NCBI RefSeq assembly: GCF_963678975.1
Contig: NC_089274.1
Span: 20,421,133-20,485,132 of the forward strand
Direction of reading: 5' to 3'
DNA length: 64,000 bases
DNA from: Dysidea avara
Lineage: Eukaryota; Porifera; Demospongiae; Dictyoceratida; Dysideidae
In this document: positions 42,633 to 53,992 of the stretch, in pieces
Numbering within the stretch: the stretch's first letter is position 1
How the letters are laid out: each line of letters opens with the position of its first letter
Translations under genes and position numbers: made by a program
The notes under the pieces: generated by a model
What the model saw: only the letters and a program-made list of their open reading frames with translations
Database searches by the model: none
Told to the model about the DNA's origin: nothing

Positions 42633-44490
42633 ATGGATGAGATGAAACAGTAAATGGAGTCAAACCTGGACACACTCAAGAGCACCCACGATCAGAGCTC
42701 GCAAGATGTCCACAAAGCTAGACCGCCTGGAGAGAGACGTCGCAGTGGGACAGAAGGAGATGGCACAACTCGTAGTAAAATGGATAAAAGGGAACCAGCA
42801 CAGCTGCAGTTTAGGTGAAAAGGGAATGAAAGGCAGTTCACCTTAAATGCCCAGCTAAACGACTCTGTCCAAACAGCAGTTGGGCTCCTGGACAAGCTGA
42901 AGCCCAAACAGCCACAAACCGCGGCCATCCTGAAGACAGCTAAAGAACAGTTGGAAGAAGGTATGAAGGCTATAATGGAAAGACAGAAAGGGGAGGGTAG
43001 AGGAGTACCTACAGGGGGATATAACAAAAGATGAAAAGGAAGTCAAGAAATGGGCTGATGCAGAAAAGTCAATGGAGGTTAAAATGTGTTGAAAAAGGAC
43101 CCTGGATGATAGAGACTATGATATGACAAAGACTCCCAATACACACGGCCAATGCCACCACCCACGCCACCAGTGTTTGTCCCTCCCACCGCCTTCCCAG
43201 CTGTTAATGCCTGCCAAAGCATTTGGGCCGAGAGGAACCCCACCCCAAATGTCAGGTCCTTGTTTTAATAGTTTGCAGATGGGACACCTCAGAGCACAGT
43301 GTCCAATGGGGACAACCAGACTGTATCCTTTGAATGATGTGTTACTTACTAGTGTTGACAGTAGTATGGGCAATAAGCATGATGAAATCACAAGGCTGTT
43401 GATTATAGCTTAGCTGATACAACCCATAGTAGTGCCTGTAATACTCTTTTGAATAAGATGCCACCTAATAGTGTTGATAGTAGTATGGGAATTAAGCAGG
43501 ATGGGGTCAGTGTACAAAGGGTTGTTGACTTTGGCTCTGCTGATCAGGGCCGCCCACAGGGGGGGGGGGGGGGGCAACTGGGGCATTTTGCCCCGGGCCC
43601 CAGCCTGAAAGGGGCCCCAGGAGGCCCCATGAAGGGCCCCCTGAATACCTGTTTAAAAGATCGATATACTCTAATAGAGCAGTCAGATCTAAATACTCTA
43701 ATAGAGCAGTCACAGTATTCTTCAGAGGAGCAGTGTAGCAAGCTTATAGATAAGGAGATATGGTTGGTAATGGGTAGTTATTGTCATTGCCAGCAGGTTG
43801 TGACCTTTTTTTTTTTTTTTTTTTTTTGGTCTTCACCTTACAACTTGGGTCAAAGGCCCCACTTTAACTCTTTGCCCTGGGCCCCTTAATTTCTCTGGGC
43901 GGCCCTGCTGCTGATACAGCAAATAGTAGCATCCTTAATACCCTTTCAATGATGTGTTACTTACCAGTGTTGATAGTAGTATGGGCAATAAGTATGTTGG
44001 GGTCATTGTTCCATTCAAGATTGTTGATTGTAGCTCAGCTGATACAGCACATGATAGTGCCCACAATACTTTTTTGAATAATGTGTCTCTTACTAGTGTT
44101 GACAGTAGTATAATAAGGATAATGGGGCTATTGCACCTGATCGTGTAGCTAGTAGTGTTGATTGTAGGTTAGCTGACACTACTACCAATAGTAGTGCCCA
44201 CAGTAGTCATAGCCTGCTTATGGCTTCATATAATGTTATATCATACAAGGGTGTCTGTATTGTTGATCATACTAGTATGTCTGATACAGCTGATAGTTGT
44301 AGATTGCTGTCAGTTTCATGTAAAACTGCCAATACAGCAGATCATACTTGGGACACAATGACCTGTAATAATAAATATACTACTTTCCTAGGTAGTGGTC
44401 CCCAGGTAACCACCGATAGCTCTAGTAACTGTGCCATAGTAGGTGAAGGTGACCTCAAACCCCTCATGGGAAGCTTAGACTTAGAATCAT
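42633..44490 (+). pseudogene. DIRS gag-like region
   Basis: The ATG at 42633 is closed after six codons. Later frames give NAQLNDSVQTAVGLLDKLKP, AAILKTAKEQLEEGMKAIME (helical, Lys/Glu-rich), then a degenerate zinc knuckle CFNSLQMGHLRAQC, in which the second Cys is Ser. A Ser-rich region follows, built of repeated units of about 120-129 bp (LTSVDSSMGNK...) at about 43352, 43471, 43967 and 44096. The hAT MITE 43545-43907 splits the second and third units. Confidence 0.6.
43545..43907 (+). mobile_element. hAT-type MITE (family B) in DIRS gag
   Basis: Ends CAGGGCCGCCCACAGG and CTGGGCGGCCCTG, with a perfect 8-bp duplication CTGCTGAT (43537-43544 and 43908-43915). Inside are two CTCTAATAGAGCAGTCA motifs and GTTGTGACC followed by a T-run and GGTCTTCACCTTAC, as in family A. 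The termini differ from family A. Confidence 0.9.
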
Positions 44491-44569
44491 AACTGTATGG
44501 TACAGAAAACGACACCAGTCATTCAAACAATTTTGGGATATAGAGCAGAGTATAGACCACCAGATTGTT

Positions 44570-46260
44570 GATGTCCAGGGTAGGCTTAAGAAAAAAATGT
44601 CATTTTTTGGAAAGACACTTTGAAGGCCCCAATGCCTATACTCGATTGCCTCAGTGAAGGATACAAACTTCCCTTACTCTTGCCCCCCCCCACCATTCAC
44701 TGCTAAGAATCTGCCCTAGAAAATGCTGAGTTTGTTTCATCAGCAATAAATGACTTGCTGCAAAATCGATGTGTACAGAAAGTCGCATGTAAGCCACACA
44801 TTTGGTGTCAAACAGTGTGAGAAAATTAAAACTAGTTATAAACCTGCGTTACCTTCTGCTGAAAGATAAGGGTAGCCATGTCAATCATGCAGTGGCTAAA
44901 AAAACTATTTTTTACAACTAGCCCAAACCTGAGACCGGAGGGAGTAGTACATATAAAAATAAATTGAATTACATCTTTTGTATTTTGTGTTCTATATTGT
45001 CACGATGGTTGTATAGCAAAATGTCAGTGAAGGGAATGATTGAAGGGATTTCAGGGAAGTGTGCACAGGAGCACATTTAGCTAGTCGAAACATAATTGTG
45101 GCAAGATTGGATCTGGAAGCAATTTGAGATAAGTGACTGCAATAGCAAACAAACTTACAGTGATGCACAAGCCAATTCTTAATTTAGATCAAACTACTGT
45201 TTTATAAGAAGGCTATTATTTTATATATATATATATATATATATTAATAGTGGACTAGCTGGGATAATGACCATAGCTTTAAGTTGCAATTTTAGTGGAC
45301 TACAACTGGAACATTTTTGAAAATGGCAATCTCAAGACTGGATCTTGAGGTACTTTTAGTCAAATCCCTGCATGTAAACATGCAAAGCACATGTTATTTT
45401 GACTTTATTCTTTTCTGTGGTGCAGCTTGCCATTTAGTCTGACTTTTACAACTAGCCAAATGTCATTTACAACTAGCTTTTTGGCCACAACTAGCCCCCT
45501 TTTTTAGCCCCCGTGCAATGTTCCAAGGGTGACTACATGTTCACATTTGACTTAAAGTCAGGATACCATCATGTAGATGTGCATCAGAAACACTGGGATG
45601 AAGGTCACTCAAAACAATTTTATGTGTTCTGTGTACTCCCTTTTGGCCAGGCTATAGCTGTTATCTGTTCACCAAACTTTTGCGACCCCTAGTAAGGTAC
45701 TGCCAAAATCAAGGCCTAAGAGTAGTAGTGTATTTGGACAATGGCATCACAGCAGGCACAGATGCTGGACATGTACAAAAGGCCAGCAAGCAAATCCAGG
45801 AGGACCTCTGTAGTGTAGACGTCACTACTAACAGACTTCATTACTAACATCAAAAAATCAAAGTGGACCCCATCAAAGCAATGTGCTTGGCTTGGCTTCG
45901 AAATCGACATAGCAGCAGGGAAAGTTTCAGTCCCACAACAGAAAATTGATGCCCTCTGGTCACAGCTATGTCAGATAGCAAGCAACATTGCTGTCCCTGC
46001 TAGGACACTGGCCTCCCTTACAGGAAAAATCATCTCCATGTCAGTGGCAATAGGACCAGTAGCTAGGTTAGTGACTAAGGGATTGTATGCTTTGCTCAAT
46101 ACCAGAGTCAGTTGGTTTCAGGCACTGCCATTATCAGAAGAACCTAGAGCAGAATTGCTATTTTGGAACACCGAGATACAGAGGTTTAATGGCCAAAATA
46201 CTTCTGCCTTAAGAGTGGTGATATACACGGATGCCAGTGACAATGGTTAAGCTGGCTACA
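44570..46260 (+). pseudogene. DIRS reverse transcriptase and RNase H start
   Basis: GRLKK..MSFFGKTL-like residues and PILDCLSEGYKLPL begin the RT at about 44575. FTFDLKSGYHHVDVHQKHWD follows at 45540, after the 44890-45515 insertion. VYLDNGITAGTD stands for the catalytic YLDD region with D to N. KCAWLGFEIDIAAGKVSVP and RTLASLTGKIISMSVAIGPV lead to the RNase H motif VVIYTDASDNG at about 46218. Multiple stops and the D-to-N change show inactivity. Confidence 0.75.
44890..45515. mobile_element. Probable hAT-like insertion in DIRS RT
   Basis: The ends CAGTGGCTAAAAAAA and CACGGGGGCTAAAAAAG are inverted relatives. TTTACAACTAGCC motifs recur at both ends, and there is a TATATA microsatellite at 45222-45244. 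The RT coding sequence is interrupted exactly here. Flanking 8-mers (CAATCATG and CAATGTTC) agree only partly, so the duplication is eroded. Confidence 0.5.
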
Positions 46261-46506
46261 CAGTGGAAAAATCATCTCCATGTCAGTGGCAATAGGACCA
46301 GTAGCTAGGTTAGTGACTAAGGGATTGTATGCTTTGTTCAATACCAGAGTCAGTTGGTTTCAGGCACTGCCTTTATCAGAAGAACCTAGAGCAGAATTGC
46401 TATTTTGGAACACCGAGATACAGAGGTTTAATGGCCAAAATACTTCTGCCTTAAGAGTGGTGATATACACGGATGCCAGTGACAATGGTTAAGCTGGCTA
46501 CACAGT
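46023..46506 (+). repeat. 242-bp tandem duplication in DIRS RNase H region
   Basis: 46023-46264 and 46265-46506 are almost identical (two differences seen by eye), each encoding MSVAIGPVARLVTKGLYAL ... VVIYTDASDNG. The duplication is recent. Confidence 0.9.
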
Positions 46507-47290
46507 GCATCATGGATGCCCAGGGCCCCTGGTCACATGAGGAGTCCACTAAGAGCTCCACATGGCGTGAGCTTAGAGCTGTCAGACTGGTACTTGAGGC
46601 ACTGGAATTTCAACTATCCAATGAGAGAGTACGCTGGTTTACTAACAATCAAAATGTTGTGTGTATATTATCAGTAGGGAGCCGGAAGCCTGATTTACAG
46701 GAAGAGGCTCTAGCCATTTTTTTCAATTTGCCTGGAATGACACATACACATAGAGCCAGAGTGGATCCCTAGAAGAAAAAATGAAACAGCTGACTACCTT
46801 AGCCATTTAGCCGACTATGATGACTGGAGCCTTGCTGGTGATACATTTAGGTGACTAGATAGTCTGTGGGGGCCCCACACAATTGATCGTTTTGCAAGCT
46901 ACTAGAAAACACAACTTCCATGCTATAATTCTAGATTCTGGAACCCAGGCTTGGAGGAGGTTGATACCTTTACCACCGACTGGAGAGGAGAAAATGACTG
47001 AGTTTGCCCACCAGTTTATTTAATTCCTCACATCATTCAACACGCACAAAGGTGTAAAGCCAATGGGACTCTAATAATGCCAGAGTGGCCATCAGCCCCA
47101 TTTTGGCCTGTCATATTTCCTCGGGGAGGCAAGCCCGCCCAATTTGTTACAGCCATACAAGTTTTATCCCCCACAGAATTCTCAATACAGGAAAAATAGG
47201 GTCCTCTTTATTTAAGAGTATGCCAAACACCAATATGATGGCAGTCCACTTCAGTTTTCTTGAACCATGTCATTACTGTTAGTATGCTGT
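46500..47290 (+). pseudogene. DIRS RNase H and downstream segment
   Basis: STWRELRAVRLVLEALEFQL, RVRWFTNNQNV, RKPDLQEEALAIF, then SLWGPHTIDRFAS, SRFWNPGLEEVDTF and NARVAISPILACHI match the region between RNase H and recombinase in DIRS1-like elements. Frames change at least twice. Confidence 0.65.
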
Positions 47291-47335
47291 AAGTATAACT
47301 TATTAATAGAAGTACCAGTGTTCCTCAGTGTTGCT

Positions 47336-47605
47336 CAGATGGGAGTACTAGTGCCTCCAGCAGATGGGCCAGGTAGTATTAGGTGAGTCAGCTTATAATG
47401 CTGTAGTAGTGTAATTTTTCACTCAGATGGGAGTACTAGTGTCCCCAGTAGATGGGCTGGTTAGTATTAGGGTGATTGTATCTTACGGCTTATAATACTG
47501 TAGTAGTGTAATTTTGCCCAGATGGGAGCACCAATGTCCCCAACAGATGGGCTGGGTAGTATTAGGTGATGGTGTTATTACTGCTGATAGTATGTTATAA
47601 TTATG
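47336..47605 (+). repeat. 88-95 bp tandem repeat, three units
   Basis: Units beginning CAGATGGGAGTACTAGTG start at 47336, 47424 and 47519 and contain CAGATGGGCTGGGTAGTATTAGGTGA or variants. Non-coding spacer within the DIRS element. Confidence 0.8.
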
Positions 47606-47688
47606 GTGCAGGAGTCCAAGTATCCCCATTGTTAATAAAGCATGTGTAATGTTGTTATTGTTACTGTGTAAGAATATGTGTAGCATGT

Positions 47689-48689
47689 GTGTGCCTACAG
47701 ATTTCCAGTCTGATGGAGTTTGGCCATTCACAAATGATAATGGACAACCCAGAATTAATTGAACTTGCCAGCCAACTTCCAGCTATCACACTACAAAGCA
47801 GAGCCGACTCTTCAACAAAGAAATACCTAGGGGCTTACCGGCGCTGGAGGAACTGGGCTACCTCACACAAGCTGCCAGTATTCCCAGCCAGTGCATGCCA
47901 TATTGCACTTTACCTGCAGAGCATCAGCAATCGGCTCCAATCAAAGTCAACAGTAGAAGAGCTGTACATGCACTAGCTTGTTGCAGGACTGGAATCTCCA
48001 ACTACTAACCCACTTGTGCAGACAATTCTTCAAGGCCTGAAACAATTGCATGCTAAGCCAGTGCAGAAGAAGAAGCCGATGACTGTACCAATCCTAGCTG
48101 ATATGGTTGAAGATGCTAATTCCTCCCCAACCTTTGCAAACTTGAGAATAACCACTATTAGCCTACAGGCATTTTCTGGATTCCTGAGATGTGATGAAGC
48201 CATGCATATTAGAGCATGTGATGTGGAGATAATACAGAAGAAGGCTAGATTATCACTGCCATGCAGTAAAACAGACTCATTCAGACAAGGAAGTGAAGTG
48301 CTAGTTGCCAGAACAGGCACCTCACCTGCCCAGTAGCTATGCTTGAACACTACTTGACTGCGGCAGATATCCGATTGAACAGTGATGCATTTCTTTCTAG
48401 AGGCATTATAAAAACCAAGAATGGAGAAGGTCTGAGAGATTCTGGTCCCCTGAGCTACACCACGGTGAGGGAGCAATTCAGGAGCAAGCTCATAGACCTG
48501 GGATATGCAACAGAGGGGTTTGGTGTGCATAGCCTTCGTTCCAGAGGGGTGTCAGCAGCAGCAAAAACCGGTGTCCCAAATCGCTTGTTACAGCAACACG
48601 GAAGGTGGAAATCTGAACTGGCCAAGGATAGCTATGTAGAAGACTCCAAAGAAAATCATTTGTCTGTGTCAAGAAAGATTGGGATTTAA
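47689..48689 (+). pseudogene. DIRS tyrosine recombinase
   Basis: LQSRADSSTKKYLGAYRRWR begins the N-terminal core-binding domain, and FSGFLRCDEAMHIRACDV carries the first Arg. GVHSLRSRGVSAAAKTG gives H-x-x-R, LLQQHGRW the third motif, and KDSYVED the nucleophile Tyr. All catalytic residues of the family are present. Lesions: one in-frame TAG at 47974 and a one-base shift at about 48327 (the other frame reads CPVAMLEHY). It integrates the element through a circular intermediate in the family. The end is at 48687-48689. Confidence 0.82.
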
Positions 48690-48880
48690 AGTGTATCTTT
48701 ATCTTATAGGTTATGTGTCATGTACCTTGGGTCACCACTTAGGTGGTCGCACTGGCTCTTCTTTGTTACTCTAGAGTGTGAATTTAATTAATAAGTTAGT
48801 AGCCACACTTGCAGCTACACACCAAGGTGGTAGTACATGTTAAGTTAGTGTAGTGTGGGTGAATTCGGGTACAAGGAGGG

Positions 48881-48907
48881 TTTGAACTTGTGAATTAGAC
48901 AGAAAAT
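48881..48907 (+). repeat. 27-bp direct repeat, right flank of DIRS element
   Basis: Identical to 42374-42400. Confidence 0.8.
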
Positions 48908-48909
48908 GT

Positions 48910-49545
48910 GACTGTCTCTGGGAAAACCATTCTTATCACCCATTTAAAAGTATCAAGAAACGTCGGTTTTAAATATTCAGAGTGTTGTAGCTGACCAGTG
49001 GTGGTAGCTACGCATACCAAACTTTCACACGTTTTACAGCAATTTCTTACCTTCCAGATCATCCACTGAAAAAGTAGCCAACAGCTAAGTTTCCTGCCAT
49101 TTTAGATAGTTTTTTAAACCGAAGTTGTCTGTATCAAGCAAGCTCCAGAAGGGTGGGAGGCGGGGGGCCCTGGAAGGCGGGCAAGATGGTGTTCAAAAAT
49201 TGAAAGGAACGTGTTGGGATGAATTAGGCCAAGTTACGCACCATTCAGGGCTCAGTACTGGCTAAAATGAAAGGAAATTTACAGCACAGGTCATTGTCCA
49301 ATACCACAGAGCTGTACAGCCACACACAGCCATCTTCTGGTTGGCCAGGGCACCATCAAGACTCCAGACCACTTGTACGGCTCGCCACTGTGCTTTTAAA
49401 AAGCAGTCAGCAAAAGCAGACCACTTTACTCTGGTCGACTGTGACAGTGAAATTTGATAGTGCATTCATTAAGCTTTGTGTTTGTGTGAAAAAAACAAAC
49501 TTCCTGTCTTGGGCGATAAGAACAGTTCTCGCAGATCCAGTCACA
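48910..49545. other. No clear gene
   Basis: Overlapping short frames on both strands at 49262-49563 lack a recognised domain. GC-rich GGGAGGCGGGGGGCCC at about 49157. Nothing else is supported. Confidence 0.4.
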
Positions 49546-49548
49546 AAT

Positions 49549-50124
49549 AATCTCCCATCGTAGTACATTGCATATGTGTTGTGGTGGGTCACATGAGTGT
49601 GTGTATATATATATATAAGGTCTAAGGTGTGAATACATATCATTCTAGGCTGCTAGGTGCAACTGTGAAGGCTACTCCCACCCACCCAGCTGGAATCCTT
49701 AACAAGATTACAGATGATTTTGGTGTACTTCTGAATGACTATCTAACAATTTTGTTTTACATACAGCATGCAATAGGTGGCAGAGTGGTAAGCACTTGGT
49801 TTTTTCCAGGCAGTACAAAAAAAAACAAAAAAAAAAACAATCTTGTTCGGTTTTTTCCCTTTAGTTCACTTGGACACGGTGAACTATAAATTAATTGCAC
49901 TGTGCAGGCCCCCACTCTGCCAAGGCACATACTTACCTAGTTGTACTACCCATTGTTTTTTTGTGTTTTTTTTTGCACATGCTATATATGGTATTTTGTT
50001 TTGTAGTAGTTCTTTGTGTGTGTGAGTTTAATTAATAAGTTAGTAGCTGCACCTGCAGCTATACAACAAGGTGATAGTACATTTTAAGCTAGTGTAGTAT
50101 GGGTGGCTTCAGGTACGAGGAGGG
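49549..50124 (+). mobile_element. Deletion derivative of the DIRS element
   Basis: 49549-49680 repeats the DIRS left end (AATCTCCCAYCRTAGTACAT ... GGCTGCTA) and 50025-50124 repeats its right end (TTTAATTAATAAGTTAGTAG ... GGTACRAGGAGGG). Only about 345 bp of unrelated interior lies between. I see no target duplication. Confidence 0.75.
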
Positions 50125-50549
50125 AGTATCTATGGCCAGTTGGTGCACTACCTGCTGGAAAATTCCTCACATGAAGCTAAACCCCTGGTCAGATTGAACA
50201 TATCTAAGTAAACCAACGAAGGTAGTAGCCAAGCTATTGCCCAAGAGTAAAGCTACAACTTCCACTGCAAAGTCTGCGATAAGATGCCAAGTCTAACTTC
50301 AGGAAAACAGTATGGAAAGGCAAACTACAATGTAAGTTCCACATCTAGTCACATACCATAAGTTTTAAAGGGTTGGTTCGCACTCCTTTAACACTTCAAG
50401 TGATAATAATTGTCTTAGCTTGTCAAAACTATTCCTGGGAAGCATGCCATTTATTCAACAGGGTTTCTTTTTCATGTGCAAACTCCATTATAGATTCAAC
50501 TCTCTTGGCATCTCCAAACCTTGACAATAAATAGACTTTGGGTACTAAT

Positions 50550-50976
50550 TAGGCGTGCGCCAATTATGCCAGCATAATTTGGGGCATAATAGGTAACCAA
50601 AAGCATCAGCATAATAGGCAAAATTTTTGTGCATTGGTTATCAGAGAAGCTGAAACTTTGCCTATTTTGCATGATGCAGAATGGGATAGTGTGCAAACAT
50701 GGTAAAAATCAGATTTACAGCTACGTTGTGAATAAAAGATTAGTTAAAAGATCGATATACTCTAATAGAACAGTCTCCGCATAATGAAATATTTTAATAG
50801 AACATTCACAGATGCATTTGGTACTCTAATAGAGCAGTCAAGACACAATTTTATATGAGCATATTTGGAGCATAATGGAACACAACTGGGCATAATTGGA
50901 GCATAATAGGGGAAATTCTGGAGCAATGCTCAAAAGCATAATAGGCAATTTCAAAAGCATAATAGGCTCAGGCCTA
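50550..50976. mobile_element. hAT-type MITE (family C)
   Basis: Ends TAGGCGTGCGCC and TAGGCCTGAGCC (inverted, 10 of 12), with a perfect 8-bp duplication GTACTAAT (50542-50549 and 50977-50984). The interior repeats GCATAATAGG and GGAGCATAAT many times, and it has two CTCTAATAGARCAGTC motifs at about 50758 and 50820. Confidence 0.85.
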
Positions 50977-51506
50977 GTACTAATTCATAGACTCGTTCTT
51001 AACTCAATACTGCTCCACAGACATGGCAAAATGTACCAAGGGCCTTCCTGATTCCTTCCTGATTTTGGCATTTAGCAACATGGTTTACACCTCTGATGGC
51101 TGATGAAAGCTAGTAGTAAAAATTAATCTATGTGACAGATTAACTGATTCTAGGTGCAATTTTGATAATTGCTGTATAATTATAATTACTGTTGTAATTA
51201 TGATTTATTTATTACACATAATTGTGACCCGTAAAATATATTACTAGAGTTGTGTGAAATCATTAGAGTTTATGTTGAGCACACACACGTGTTGTTAATG
51301 TTACATTGGTAGCAGAGGATGGTTGTCCAGCCATGTTGATCTCAAAGCACGTAGGCTTGCTGAAGGAGAAGCTATAGCAGTGTGGTTTGGTCTGATGACA
51401 GAGGAGCAGGGAACATATGGTACAACAAAAACAAAGAAAATAGAACAAGTGGCACCTGCTCATTTTGTAATTTTGGCAGACTTCCACAAAAGGTCATTGT
51501 AACCTG

Positions 51507-51691
51507 CACTGTAAAAATTTAGTAGTGAATTGCTCTGCCACAATACTCACTACTTGGTGGTCAATGTAGTGACGTTCACTACAAAATTAGTAGTGAACGT
51601 CACTCCACAAAAATAGTGAGTATTGTGGCAGACATTAGTAGTGACGTTCACTACATTTAGTAGTGATGTTCACTAGTTTGTTTTTACTGTG
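51507..51691. mobile_element. Palindromic MITE with CACTGTAAAAA ends
   Basis: Inverted ends CACTGTAAAAA and CACAGTAAAAA. A central stem with 18-bp arms CTGCCACAATACTCACTA (51535-51552 and 51614-51631) and inner GTAGTGACGTTCACTA motifs form a long hairpin. No clear target duplication was found. Confidence 0.65.
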
Positions 51692-52018
51692 TGGTGAATC
51701 CTCATTGGTGCTTGCCAATGAATTAAAGCAATTATTGGAACAGGCATTGCCGGACCACCAGTAAGCAGCAGCTTCCTTACCAGTTTATTACTATTAATTG
51801 AAATGTACAGTAAGTACAGGGAAAATAAATTACAGCCACTAAAAACAAATGGTTATGGTTACTACAGTATGAATGCAATACCACTACAAAGTAGAGACTT
51901 GAACTACCATACTTGAACAGGTGAATCCATTACTGGGTAGTTATGCTTCAATCTCAGAAATGACAAACAAAATGCTTGTATATTAATTAATTATGCTACG
52001 ATTTACAAATATCATATA

Positions 52019-52209
52019 GAGGGAAACTTTGGCAGGGGAAAACTTTGGCAAATTTAGAGATTCGCTACAAATTCACCAAAGTTTAAGCTGCCAATAAGTC
52101 ATAGTGCCTGAGATTATCTATAGATTGAACTTGAATTTACCAAAGTTTATTTTGCAAAATGCAATTTAGCTTGCTATTCACCAAAGTTTACCCCAGCAAA
52201 GTTTCCCTC
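52019..52209. mobile_element. Tc1/mariner-type MITE
   Basis: Inverted ends GAGGGAAACTTTG with a second matching block (TAAACTTTGG), about 32 bp in all, flanked by TA (52017-52018 and 52210-52211). No coding capacity. Confidence 0.75.
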
Positions 52210-52211
52210 TA

Positions 52212-53369
52212 TGCGGTAGAAGGAAAAATTAGGATAATTGACAAAAAGGGAGACACCTGCAGATAGTTAATCCCTATTTCGGCCACCAAATTATAGGGAT
52301 TAAATGTCTACTAGTAACTTTTTATGTCTATGATCCCTAATCATACTTAAAACCTGATTTTTCTTCCTATTTGCTTGTTTACTTCTTTTTGTAACATAAT
52401 TATACGTGACTGTCACAGCAAAAACTCAACTTGTTTACATATGCAAGCAAGCGTTGTGAAAAAATCAAAATGTAAAGAAAAAAATTGTGTAAAATTATGT
52501 GTGATATAAAGAAAAAATATGCAAGTTTTTATCAAGCCATTACTCAAAAAAGGAAGATTCAATCGATCAAAACTATACACCATCTTATTTGCCTTCTCAT
52601 GGAGAGTTCGAAAATCTTACTGTAGCCCCAACAGTATGTATGCCACGTGCGTTTGTCTACAATGTAGTAAACGTAAACAAAATTGTCATCATTTCTACAA
52701 CTAAACCACCTTCATACCCTTATATGTTAATTGACTATGGGGCTAAAACTATACCTTGATTGATCTGCTAATACATGCTGAACATTTTAAGCCAAATTCC
52801 AACATTGTAGACTAACGCAATCGAAAGTTATGACTGCAAATGTAAGTTCCTATAGTTTATTTTCAGCTGTAAAAATTAATTCCTTGCACTTCTTACTGTG
52901 TGGTGCGCTATAATTCCAAAGCTACTCATCACAATAGGCTGAAACTTTGGTGATCCATTCCTTAGACACTGTCAATATTGCTGAGAAAAAATTGAAAGTT
53001 GTGCAAAAAAGCAGTCTTTTGCTGAGATGGTTACATATATGACTGGTAAACCAGCACATAAAACATCAAAACAAAGAATGGTGACACACTGTTTTTAGCT
53101 ATGTCATTACACATCATTACAAACATGAAGAAGTGCTTCTACAATCAATCCAGTCACTACAAAAAATACGGTCTATTTCCATTACAAATGTAGGGAAACC
53201 ATCACACACTACACTGCAAATCAACACCTTGCACCGTCATCAAGTACAACAAAGGAGGACAGATAAGTCCATTATGTGTACATTGTACGTACTGCATATA
53301 CCAAAAGGCACCTGTTGGGCTGAAGCAACGTCTAACAGTGAAAATGTAGACTTAGCCATTATTGTGATA
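52212..53369. other. No gene seen
   Basis: Short frames at 52519-52704 and 53133-53396 have no domain, and the latter runs into the MITE. 52290-52400 resembles 37440-37560 (TTAAATGTCTACTAGTA shared). Confidence 0.45.
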
Positions 53370-53638
53370 CATAGGCGGCGGAAAGGGGGGGGCTAGGGGG
53401 CTAAAGCCCCCCCTCGGTCCGCTGAGGGGGGGCTTAGCCCCCCCTCAGAATGATATCACACCGAAATTATCTTTCTTGGAGTGGGGCTGAAAACCGTGAT
53501 AAAGATCGAGATACTCTAATAGAGCAGTCACTCTAATAAAGTAGTCAGTGTGTAGCGAGCTATGAAAGGATTTTTATGTAGTTTATCAGCTAGAAATGGT
53601 AGCTAGTGAGGTGAAAAGCTCTTGTCAGTTGGTTGCGA

Positions 53639-53679
<41 letters not shown>

Positions 53680-53757
53680 GTCTCACCTTACCAAACTATA
53701 GAAGTAAGTCTGGGTCAGCCCAGCCCCCCCTCATATCAACTACTTCCTCCGCCGCTG
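53370..53757 (+). mobile_element. hAT-type MITE, family A copy 4
   Basis: Begins CATAGGCGGCGGA, ends TCCGCCGCTG, with a perfect 8-bp duplication TTGTGATA (53362-53369 and 53758-53765). A T-run of about 37 and a duplicated left subterminal block (GCCCCCCCTCGGTCCGCTGA) make it the longest of the four copies. Confidence 0.92.
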
Positions 53758-53992
53758 TTGTGATATACTTATCTTAAAGGCATCAGACAGGTAGATAGTC
53801 GGTCCGTAGAAAATAATTTCTTTTAAAAATTCCATAGCAACCTATCAGAAGCATTTTTGAAGACACTTTTGGGCTTGATACTACTTAACCAATACTGCCA
53901 GGGTGCCATGAAAGTATTGTGAGGCTGGTTTCCGGTGGTCAATATTCTTTTGTAGAAACTCCTAATATACAGTACAGTTACATACCATATGA

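Larger units (their letters stand above)
42401..48880 (+). mobile_element. DIRS-like tyrosine-recombinase retrotransposon
   Basis: Order: left end, gag with coiled coil and zinc knuckle, RT, RNase H, DIRS-specific post-RNase H segment, tyrosine recombinase, right end. It has no LTRs or integrase. The element lies between two perfect copies of a 27-bp sequence (42374-42400 and 48881-48907) starting TTTGAACTTGTG and ending AGACAGAAAAT. The right end (48770-48880) and left end (42401-42540) recur next to each other in the short element at 49549-50124, which confirms the boundaries. Several stops, insertions and a 242-bp tandem duplication make it inactive. Confidence 0.85.
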
